A stretch of DNA of 11,439 nucleotides from an uncultured Clostridiaceae bacterium. GTDB lineage: Bacteria; Bacillota; Clostridia; TANB77; CAG-508. The notes beneath the pieces were generated by a model, which was given only the letters and a program-made list of their open reading frames with translations, ran no database searches and was not told where the DNA came from. Made by a program: the position numbers and the translations under genes. Below, one piece after another: positions 6,176 through 11,439 of this stretch. The stretch spans positions 1 through 11,439 of the forward strand of contig CATXTS010000056.1 of assembly GCA_958402495.1 (NCBI GenBank), written 5' to 3'. Position 1 is the first letter of the stretch; the number at the start of each line of letters is the position of its first letter.

Positions 6176-6484
6176 CTATTTTATTTTAGTACCGCATTTT
6201 TTACAAACACGTACTTTCTCATCTTTTTCAATTTCAAAACCAATTCTTGTAGCTTTTCCGCATTTTGGACATACGACATTTACTTTGCTACTATGGATAG
6301 CACATTCTACTGGAATGATACCACCTTCTTCACCTTGTTTTCTTGGTTTTATATGTTTTTTTCTAATATTAATACCTTTTACAATGATTTTCTCTGTTTT
6401 TGGTATAACTTCTAAAACTTCTCCTGTCTTTCCTTTATCATTTCCAGATAAAACTTGAACAGTATCTCCTTTTCTGATTTTCAT
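6176..6484 (-). CDS. rplX: 50S ribosomal protein L24 with C-terminal zinc ribbon (uL24)
   Basis: L24 is one of the two initiators of large-subunit assembly and lies by the exit tunnel. The 102-residue product opens with the KOW motif (KIRKGDTVQVLSGNDKGKTG, about 2-21) and continues through the usual GINIRKKHIKP and GGIIPVECAIHSSKV blocks. Its C-terminal part carries two CxxC pairs (C72/C75 and C94/C97), a zinc-ribbon-like extension seen in many Clostridia L24 proteins but absent from E. coli L24. The ribosome site GAGGTG precedes the ATG. Confidence 0.96.
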   Translation of the reverse strand: MKIRKGDTVQVLSGNDKGKTGEVLEVIPKTEKIIVKGINIRKKHIKPRKQGEEGGIIPVECAIHSSKVNVVCPKCGKATRIGFEIEKDEKVRVCKKCGTKIK

Positions 6485-6537
6485 TTTTATATTTCACCTC
6501 TTTCAATCGTGGTTATTTTCCTATCTTATTTTTCATA

Positions 6538-6906
6538 CTATAGAACTTCTGGTGCTAAAGATAATATTTTCATATAGTCTTTATCTCTTAGTTCTCTAGC
6601 AACAGGCCCAAAGATACGTGTTCCTTTTGGGTTTTTATCTTCTTTGATAATCACTGCTGCATTTTCATCAAATCTGACATAAGATCCATCTGCTCTTCTA
6701 ATTGGTTTCTTTGTTCTAACAACGACTGCTTTTACAACATCACCTTTTTTTACAACGCCACCAGGTGTTGCTGTTTTAACAGAAGCCACAATGACATCAC
6801 CAACGCCAGCATATTTTCTATAAGAACCACCTAAACATCTAATGCACATAATTTCTTTTGCACCAGTGTTATCAGCTACTTTTAATATTGATTGTTGCTG
6901 TACCAT
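6538..6906 (-). CDS. rplN: 50S ribosomal protein L14 (uL14)
   Basis: L14 forms intersubunit bridges and, with L19, faces the 30S subunit; it is also the docking site of silencing factor RsfS. The 122-residue product is full length and highly conserved: MVQQQSILKVADNTGAKE at the N-terminus, the signature GDVIVASVKTATPGG, and the C-terminal GTRIFGPVARELRDK followed by FMKIL-like YMKILSLAPEVL. It starts at ATG after GGGAGGTAC. It lies 28 bases after rpsQ. Confidence 0.97.
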   Translation of the reverse strand: MVQQQSILKVADNTGAKEIMCIRCLGGSYRKYAGVGDVIVASVKTATPGGVVKKGDVVKAVVVRTKKPIRRADGSYVRFDENAAVIIKEDKNPKGTRIFGPVARELRDKDYMKILSLAPEVL

Positions 6907-6934
6907 GATTTATAGTACCTCCCTTTCTCCTTTA

Positions 6935-7198
6935 TTATTTTATAATAGCCTTTTCTACGATTTCTACAACTCTGAATCTTTTATCCTTAGATAAAGGTCT
7001 GGTTTCCATTACTTTTACTTTATCGCCGATTCCACATTCGTTGTTTTCATCATGAGCTTTTAATGTATATGTTTTTCTTTGAACTTTTCCGTAAGTTTTA
7101 TGTTTCTCACTAGTTTCAACTGCTACTACTACTGTTTTGTCCATTTTATTAGATTTAACAATACCAGTCATGACTTTACGAAGATTTCTTTCTTCCAT
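6935..7198 (-). CDS. rpsQ: 30S ribosomal protein S17 (uS17)
   Basis: S17 is an OB-fold primary binder of the 5' domain of 16S rRNA. The 87-residue product has the typical start MEERNLRKVMTGIVKSNKMDKT (seen in two halves) and strand VVVAVETSEKHKTYGK, the G-D-K-V turn (GIGDKVKVMETRPLSKDKRFRV) carrying the family signature, and a short C-terminal VEIVEKAIIK. Length is normal. AGGAGG precedes the ATG. It sits 27 bases downstream of rpmC. Confidence 0.96.
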   Translation of the reverse strand: MEERNLRKVMTGIVKSNKMDKTVVVAVETSEKHKTYGKVQRKTYTLKAHDENNECGIGDKVKVMETRPLSKDKRFRVVEIVEKAIIK

Positions 7199-7225
7199 TT
7201 CTTGAATCCTCCTTTTCTTTTTGGA

Positions 7226-7426
7226 TTATTTATTTTCAGCTAATTTTCTTTCGGTTAATACTGTATTAATTCTTGCAATGTCTTTCTTAACTTCATTAAT
7301 TTTCATAGGATTATCTAAACCATTTGTTGCTAAACTAAATCTTAGTTTGAATAATTCTGATTTTAATTCTCCTAATTCTTTTTCTAGTTCTGGTGAAGAC
7401 ATTTCTCTTATTTTACTAATCTTCAT
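7226..7426 (-). CDS. rpmC: 50S ribosomal protein L29 (uL29)
   Basis: L29 is a small helical hairpin at the exit tunnel, close to the docking site of SRP and trigger factor. The 66-residue product shows MKISKIREMSSPELEKELGE, the ELFKLRFSLATNGLDNPMKI block that holds the family signature, and a second helix with DIARINTVLTER. GTG codons upstream in frame could extend it by four residues, but the ATG at MKISKIREM agrees with the family and has AGGTGG eight bases before it. This leaves an 11-base overlap with rplP, so translation is probably coupled. Confidence 0.94.
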   Translation of the reverse strand: MKISKIREMSSPELEKELGELKSELFKLRFSLATNGLDNPMKINEVKKDIARINTVLTERKLAENK

Positions 7427-7856
7427 CACTTTCACCACCTATTTCAGTTTCTTTTTTAACAAATTTACACTTAACAGATAGTTTCATAGCAGCAAGTCTT
7501 AATGCTTCTCTTGCTATTTCTTCAGATACACCTGCTATTTCAAACATAACTCTTCCTGGTTTTACAGCTGCAACCCAGTATTCTACTGCGCCTTTACCTT
7601 TACCCATACGAGTTTCTGCTGGTTTCTTTGTTATTGGCTTATCTGGGAAGATTTTAATCCAAACCTTTCCACCTCTTTTAATATAACGTGTCATAGCAAC
7701 ACGGGCAGATTCTATTTGGTTTGTTGTGATTAAACCAGCATCTATTGCTTGTAATCCGTATTCACCATCTGTTACTCTGTTTCCTCTTGTTGCTCTACCT
7801 CTATTTCTACCTTTTTGTTGTTTTCTATATTTTGTTCTTTTTGGCATTAATGGCAT
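7416..7856 (-). CDS. rplP: 50S ribosomal protein L16 (uL16)
   Basis: L16 helps shape the A-site tRNA elbow pocket and joins late in 50S assembly. The 146-residue product shows the invariant MPKRTKYRKQQKGRNRG start, ARVAMTRYIKRGGKVWIKIFP, the KPAETRMGKGKGAVEYWVA signature and the ALRLAAMKL helix. It ends with an acidic tail (ETEIGGESDED) that is coded partly in the overlap with rpmC. The first ATG (MPLMPKR) is nine bases from GGAGG; a second ATG three codons later is also possible. Its start overlaps the rpsC stop codon by one base (TAATG). Confidence 0.96.
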   Translation of the reverse strand: MPLMPKRTKYRKQQKGRNRGRATRGNRVTDGEYGLQAIDAGLITTNQIESARVAMTRYIKRGGKVWIKIFPDKPITKKPAETRMGKGKGAVEYWVAAVKPGRVMFEIAGVSEEIAREALRLAAMKLSVKCKFVKKETEIGGESDED

Positions 7857-8515
7857 TATTCTTCCCCTCCTTTTGCTTTCTTTTTAGCTGGAAGAACTTC
7901 ACCTTTATAAATCCAAACTTTTACACCAACTTTTCCATATGTGGTATCTGCTTCTGCAAATCCATAATCAATGTCAGCACGTAAAGTTTGTAGAGGAATG
8001 GTTCCTTCTTTGTAGAACTCTGTTCTAGCCATGTCTGCTCCACCTAATCTTCCAGATACTGAAGTTTTGATTCCTAAAGCACCTGCTTTCATAGTTTTTT
8101 GCATACATTGTTTCATAGCTCTTCTGAATGAAATTCTTCTTTCTAGTTGACCTGCAATGTTTTCTGCAACTAATTGTGCATTGGTATCTACATCTTTTAC
8201 TTCAACGATATTTAAGTTTACTTCTTTACCAATCATTTTTTGTAATTCATTTTTTAAGTTTTCAGCTAAGTTTCCACCTTTACCTATTACTAGACCTGGT
8301 TTTGCTGTGAAAACATTTACTTTTACAAATTTAGCGGTTCTTTCAATTTCAATTTTGGAAATACCACTAACATATAATTTTTTCTTAACATATTCACGGA
8401 TTTTATAATCTTCTACAAGGTAATCTGCAAAGTCTTTAGAATTTGCATACCATTTTGAGCTCCAGTCTTTAATGACTCCTACTCTTAATCCATGAGGATC
8501 CATTTTTTGTCCCAT
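7856..8515 (-). CDS. rpsC: 30S ribosomal protein S3 (uS3)
   Basis: S3 lies at the mRNA entry tunnel and contributes to mRNA helicase activity of the ribosome. The 219-residue product opens MGQKMDPHGLRVGVIKDW, has a type II KH domain with the loop VIGKGG (about 77-81) and the C-terminal domain block GIKTSVSGRLGGADMARTE, then YGKVGVKVWIYKGEVLP. Length is normal for Bacillota. A GGAGGGAGAAT site precedes the ATG. The stop codon shares a base with the rplP start. Confidence 0.97.
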   Translation of the reverse strand: MGQKMDPHGLRVGVIKDWSSKWYANSKDFADYLVEDYKIREYVKKKLYVSGISKIEIERTAKFVKVNVFTAKPGLVIGKGGNLAENLKNELQKMIGKEVNLNIVEVKDVDTNAQLVAENIAGQLERRISFRRAMKQCMQKTMKAGALGIKTSVSGRLGGADMARTEFYKEGTIPLQTLRADIDYGFAEADTTYGKVGVKVWIYKGEVLPAKKKAKGGEE

Positions 8516-8538
8516 GTTCTATTCTCCCTCCTTATTTT

Positions 8539-8907
8539 TTAGTCTCTTTCTCTTAATACGATTGTAATATGGCTTGTTCTTTTTCTAATTCTAACAGCAG
8601 ATCCTTTTGCAGCAGGTCTAATTCTCTTTAATGTTGGACCTTGGTTTGCAAATACTTCTGCAACATATAATTTTTCATGTGCCATATGATGATTATTTTC
8701 AGCATTTGCGATAGCTGATTTTAATAATTTTTCGATAATTTCAGATGCTGCTTTTGGTGTATATTTTACAGTTGCTAAAGCTTCATCTACACTTTTTCCT
8801 CTGATTAAATCTATGACGATTTTTACTTTTCTACTTGAAATTCTAGCATATTTTAATGTTGCTACTGCTTCTGGCACTACGATTTCTTGAACTTCTTGCT
8901 TTTCCAC
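8539..8907 (-). CDS. rplV: 50S ribosomal protein L22 (uL22)
   Basis: L22 spans the large subunit, with a hairpin lining the exit tunnel constriction where macrolides act. The 122-residue product has the family core: ARISSRKVKIVIDLIRGKSVDEAL (seen as adjoining blocks), IEKLLKSAIANAENNH, and the signature KRIRPAAKGSAVRIRKRTSH followed by ITIVLRE. About ten acidic N-terminal residues (EKQEVQEIVVPE) precede the usual start of the fold, making it slightly longer than typical. The start is GTG, ten bases after AGGAGG; no ATG alternative lies downstream before the conserved core. Confidence 0.95.
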   Translation of the reverse strand: MEKQEVQEIVVPEAVATLKYARISSRKVKIVIDLIRGKSVDEALATVKYTPKAASEIIEKLLKSAIANAENNHHMAHEKLYVAEVFANQGPTLKRIRPAAKGSAVRIRKRTSHITIVLRERD

Positions 8908-8938
8908 GTTACTCTAACCTCCTTTTGGTTATACTTTA

Positions 8939-9214
8939 TTATTTCTTCGTTGTTTTTTCTCCTGCATGACCTTTAAAAGTTCTTGTTGGAGCAAATTCTC
9001 CTAATTTATGACCAATCATCTCTTCTGTAATATAGACTGGTACATGTTTTCTACCATCATGAACAGCGATTGTGTGTCCTACCATTTGAGGGTATATAGT
9101 AGAAGCTCTTGACCATGTTTTTAATACCTCTTTTGCCCCTGTTTCATTCATGCTATCTACTCTTTTGATTAATTCTGGAGCAACGAATGGTTTCTTTTTA
9201 CTTGATCTTGACAT
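8939..9214 (-). CDS. rpsS: 30S ribosomal protein S19 (uS19)
   Basis: S19 sits in the head of the small subunit with S13 and contacts tRNA and the bridge to the 50S. The 91-residue product is a standard length: MSRSSKKKPFVAPELIKRV, TWSRASTIYPQMVGHTIAVH, and the C-terminal signature GHKLGEFAPTRTFKGH with a short basic tail. GGAGGGAAAAA precedes the ATG. It lies 15 bases after rplB and 31 bases before rplV. Confidence 0.97.
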   Translation of the reverse strand: MSRSSKKKPFVAPELIKRVDSMNETGAKEVLKTWSRASTIYPQMVGHTIAVHDGRKHVPVYITEEMIGHKLGEFAPTRTFKGHAGEKTTKK

Positions 9215-9229
9215 ATCTTTTTTCCCTCC

Positions 9230-10057
9230 TTACTTTCTTCTCTTTACTATAAATTTATTAGATTGTTTATTTTTCTTTCTTGTCTTATATCCTAATGCTG
9301 GTTTACCCCAAGGTGTCATTGGTCCTGCGTGTCCTACTGGAGCTTTACCTTCACCACCACCATGTGGGTGATCTACTGGGTTCATTACAGAACCTCTAAC
9401 AGATGGACGAATACCCATATGTCTTGTTCTTCCAGCTTTACCGATTTTTACATTTTCATGGTCTGTATTTCCAACGGTTCCGATAGTTGCTCTACATTTT
9501 GTCATGACTAATCTCATTTCGCCTGATGGAAGTCTTACGTGTGCGTATTTTCCTTCTTTAGCCATTAATTGTGCTTCTTGTCCTGCAGCTCTTACCATCT
9601 TCCCACCTTGACCTGGATTTAATTCAATATTGTGAATCATAGTACCTACTGGAATAGATTCGATTGGCATACAGTTTCCTGGTTTAATATCTACTTTTTG
9701 TCCAGATATAACGGTATCTGCATCTTTTAATCCAACTGGAGCTAAGATGTAACTTAAAGTTCCGTCTTCATATTTGATTAAAGCAATATTAGCACTTCTG
9801 TTAGGATCATATTCGATTCCTACGACAGTTGCTGCCATATCATCTTTGTTTCTTTTAAAATCAATAATTCTATATTTTTGTCTATTTCCTCCACCTTGAT
9901 GTCTTACTGTAATTCTACCATAGGCATTTCTTCCTGCTTTTTCTTTCTTGCTAGCAAGTAAAGATTTTTCAGGTGTCTTCTTTGTAATCTCTTCAAATGT
10001 AGAAACAGTTGTGTTTCTTAGAGATGGAGTAGTTGGTCTAAAATGTTTCATTCCCAT
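9230..10057 (-). CDS. rplB: 50S ribosomal protein L2 (uL2)
   Basis: L2 is needed for subunit association, tRNA binding and peptidyl-transferase centre assembly. The 275-residue product has the usual length, with the RNA-binding domain (KKEKAGRNAYGRITVRHQGG and KYRIIDFKRNK) and the C-terminal signature MNPVDHPHGGGEGKAPVG. Its histidine H230 is equivalent to the E. coli H229 implicated in peptidyl transfer. The basic tail KKNKQSNKFIVKRRK is typical. The first ATG (MGMKHFRPTTP) has AAGGAG nine bases before it; an ATG two codons later is the only alternative. A 106-base spacer separates it from rplW, the longest gap in the operon. Confidence 0.97.
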   Translation of the reverse strand: MGMKHFRPTTPSLRNTTVSTFEEITKKTPEKSLLASKKEKAGRNAYGRITVRHQGGGNRQKYRIIDFKRNKDDMAATVVGIEYDPNRSANIALIKYEDGTLSYILAPVGLKDADTVISGQKVDIKPGNCMPIESIPVGTMIHNIELNPGQGGKMVRAAGQEAQLMAKEGKYAHVRLPSGEMRLVMTKCRATIGTVGNTDHENVKIGKAGRTRHMGIRPSVRGSVMNPVDHPHGGGEGKAPVGHAGPMTPWGKPALGYKTRKKNKQSNKFIVKRRK

Positions 10058-10086
10058 TTTGTATTTCTCCTTATATTTCTTTTATT

Positions 10087-10110
10087 TACGGATTTTTTTC
10101 CTGCTCCGTA
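10087..10110 (-). repeat. Small inverted repeat in the rplW-rplB spacer
   Basis: TACGGA and TCCGTA are exact inverted copies separated by 12 bases (A-rich in the transcript). A second small stem, CTGG/CCAG with a six-base loop, lies just upstream in the transcript (near 10130-10145). They occupy the 106-base spacer between rplW and rplB, about 30 bases before the rplB start. No T run follows, so this is not a terminator; a leader-like role for rplB is speculative. Confidence 0.35.
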
Positions 10111-10163
10111 TGACAGATATTCTTTGATTTCCTGGTATTTTCCAGATAATTGTATTGTTTTAC

Positions 10164-10511
10164 TTATGCACCCATGAAAGCATCAATAGAATCTTTATAT
10201 TTTTTAGATCCTTTTACTGCTTTTCCGCCTTTTGTAAGGTAGGTTTTATCCTCAGGGTTTGTATCGATTGTTACAATTGCTTTTTTCCAGTCAGAAGTTT
10301 TTCCTTCATATTTTCCTACTCTTTTTGTTTTTCCTTTAACAGTCATTGTATTTACATTTAATACTTTTACTTCAAATAATTTTTCAACTGCTTTAGCAAT
10401 TTCTACTTTTGTAGCATTTTTGTTTACTTTAAAAGTATACTTTCCTGCTTGTAATTCATCATTACTTTTCTCTGTAATAACTGGTGCCATGATAATTTCT
10501 TCTGGTCTCAT
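10164..10511 (-). CDS. rplW: 50S ribosomal protein L23 (uL23), with extended C-terminus
   Basis: L23 lies at the tunnel exit and is the main docking site for trigger factor and SRP. The 115-residue product shows the family pattern: EEIIMAPVITEKSNDELQ, KYTFKVNKNATKVEIAKAVE, KLFEVKVLNVNTMTVKGK and a lysine-rich loop. Most L23 proteins are about 95-100 residues and end soon after an IEFFE-like strand. Here that strand is replaced by a lysine-rich tail (KTYLTKGGKAVKGSKKYKDS, then IDAFMGA). The start abuts the rplD stop codon with AGGAGG eleven bases before it; an internal ATG at MAPVITEKS is possible but less likely. Confidence 0.94.
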   Translation of the reverse strand: MRPEEIIMAPVITEKSNDELQAGKYTFKVNKNATKVEIAKAVEKLFEVKVLNVNTMTVKGKTKRVGKYEGKTSDWKKAIVTIDTNPEDKTYLTKGGKAVKGSKKYKDSIDAFMGA

Positions 10512-11135
10512 TTAAGCGTACACCTCCTCTAATTTTTTAACGGTGTCTAGCGTAATTACTAAGTTTTTATATTTTAATAAATCATATACATTGATGGTAT
10601 TAACTAAAGTAGTTTTTACACCTTCAATATTTCTTGCAGATTTTTGAACGTTTTCGTTCTTCTCTGGTAATAGCATTAATGTTTTTCCTTCTACTTTTAA
10701 ATTGTTAAGGATTTTTACCATTTCTTTTGTCTTGATTTCTTTTAAGTCTAATGTATCTACAACAACTAATGCATTTTCTAATACTTTTGAACTTAGCATG
10801 GATTTAATAGCTAAACGTCTTTCTTTCTTGTTTACAGTATAACTGTATGAACGAGGTTTTGGACCTAAGGCAATTCCACCTTTAACCCATTGTGGAGCTC
10901 TAATAGAACCTTGTCTTGCTCTACCTGTTCCTTTTTGTCTCCATGGCTTTCTTCCTCCACCACGAACTTCTGCTCTTGTTTTGGTACTTTGTGTACCTTG
11001 TCTTTGATTAGCTAAGAAGTTTACAAGTACACTATGTACTACTGCTTCATTTGGCTCAATTCCAAAAATTTCTTCTTTAAGCTCTATTTCTTTTACTTTT
11101 TTTCCTTCTACACTATATACGTCTATGTTAGGCAT
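10512..11135 (-). CDS. rplD: 50S ribosomal protein L4 (uL4)
   Basis: L4 reaches into the exit tunnel with its extended loop, and in E. coli represses the S10 operon. The 207-residue product starts MPNIDVYSVEGKKV. The loop is at about residues 45-95, with the conserved RGGGRKPWRQKGTGRARQGS and GPKPRSYSY blocks; macrolide-resistance changes in other species map here. The C-terminal domain ends NLVITLDTVKKLEEVYA. Length is normal. AAGGAGGAG precedes the ATG. It lies 19 bases after rplC and touches rplW. Confidence 0.96.
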   Translation of the reverse strand: MPNIDVYSVEGKKVKEIELKEEIFGIEPNEAVVHSVLVNFLANQRQGTQSTKTRAEVRGGGRKPWRQKGTGRARQGSIRAPQWVKGGIALGPKPRSYSYTVNKKERRLAIKSMLSSKVLENALVVVDTLDLKEIKTKEMVKILNNLKVEGKTLMLLPEKNENVQKSARNIEGVKTTLVNTINVYDLLKYKNLVITLDTVKKLEEVYA

Positions 11136-11154
11136 TCTTCATTCTCCTCCTTCC

Positions 11155-11439
11155 TTATGCTTTTACACTGGATTTAATTTTTAAGATAGCACCTTTTACA
11201 CCTGGTACACTACCTTTTACTAAAATCACATTTTTATCCATATCTACTCTTACGACTTCTAATTTTTGAATCGTTACGGTTTGCATTCCCATATGTCCTG
11301 GTAATTTTTTACCTTTGAAAACTCTACCTGGTGTAGATGTAGATCCCATAGATCCTGGTCTTCTATGATACATAGAACCATGTCCCATAGGTCCTCTAGA
11401 TTGTCCATGACGTTTGATAACACCTTGGAATCCTTTTCC
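11155..11439 (-). CDS. rplC: 50S ribosomal protein L3 (uL3), C-terminal part
   Basis: The window edge cuts this gene; 94 C-terminal codons are present and the frame is open through the edge. It reads GKGFQGVIKRHGQSRGPMGH, then GSMYHRRPGSMG, followed by TPGRVFKGKKLPGHMG, all diagnostic for L3. L3 starts large-subunit assembly with L24, and its extension reaches toward the peptidyl-transferase centre. The methionine at 11388 is internal, not the start. The promoter of the operon and rpsJ would lie beyond the right edge. Confidence 0.96.
   Translation of the reverse strand, partial: GKGFQGVIKRHGQSRGPMGHGSMYHRRPGSMGSTSTPGRVFKGKKLPGHMGMQTVTIQKLEVVRVDMDKNVILVKGSVPGVKGAILKIKSSVKA

Noticed and set aside
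1..11439. CRISPR array, tRNA, rRNA, riboswitch, insertion sequence
   Set aside because: No regularly spaced repeats, cloverleaf-like sequences, known aptamer patterns or transposase frames were seen.

Overview
The window is almost entirely one ribosomal-protein gene cluster, the S10-spc region, read on the minus strand. From right to left in transcription order it holds rplC (cut by the window edge), rplD, rplW, rplB, rpsS, rplV, rpsC, rplP, rpmC, rpsQ, rplN, rplX, rplE, rpsN, rpsH, rplF, rplR, rpsE, rplO and secY. All are intact except the truncated rplC. The strong AT bias, the strong Shine-Dalgarno sequences (AGGAGG-like before nearly every gene), the four-cysteine zinc form of S14 and the L24 with a C-terminal zinc ribbon point to a low-GC Bacillota, most likely a member of the Clostridia. 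The species cannot be told from the sequence.

The order matches the classical bacterial arrangement with two departures. First, rpmD (L30), normally between rpsE and rplO, is missing; only 56 bases separate the two genes. Second, the genes that usually follow secY (adk, map, infA, rpmJ and so on) are not there. A convincing intrinsic terminator follows secY, and then a different transcription unit begins.

That unit (positions 1-1479) has its own near-consensus sigma-A promoter and contains an AAA/ABC-type ATPase of the RecF/OLD-like kind. The ATPase overlaps by 8 bases the start of a second gene that leaves the window. The second product has TOPRIM/RloB-like acidic motifs. A coupled ATPase plus TOPRIM-like partner is the layout of several anti-phage systems (PARIS AriA/AriB, RloA/RloB, OLD-type pairs). 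This is the only accessory-looking element in the window and the best candidate for an undescribed system; its function is inferred, not shown.

Within the ribosomal cluster, genes are 0-60 bases apart or slightly overlapping, consistent with co-transcription and coupled translation. Exceptions are a 106-base gap between rplW and rplB that carries a small inverted repeat, and a 67-base gap between rpsN and rpsH that carries an AT-rich palindrome. Three start codons are non-ATG (secY TTG; rpsE and rplV GTG), each supported by a good ribosome binding site. No tRNA, rRNA, CRISPR array or insertion sequence was seen, and no plus-strand gene is supported.
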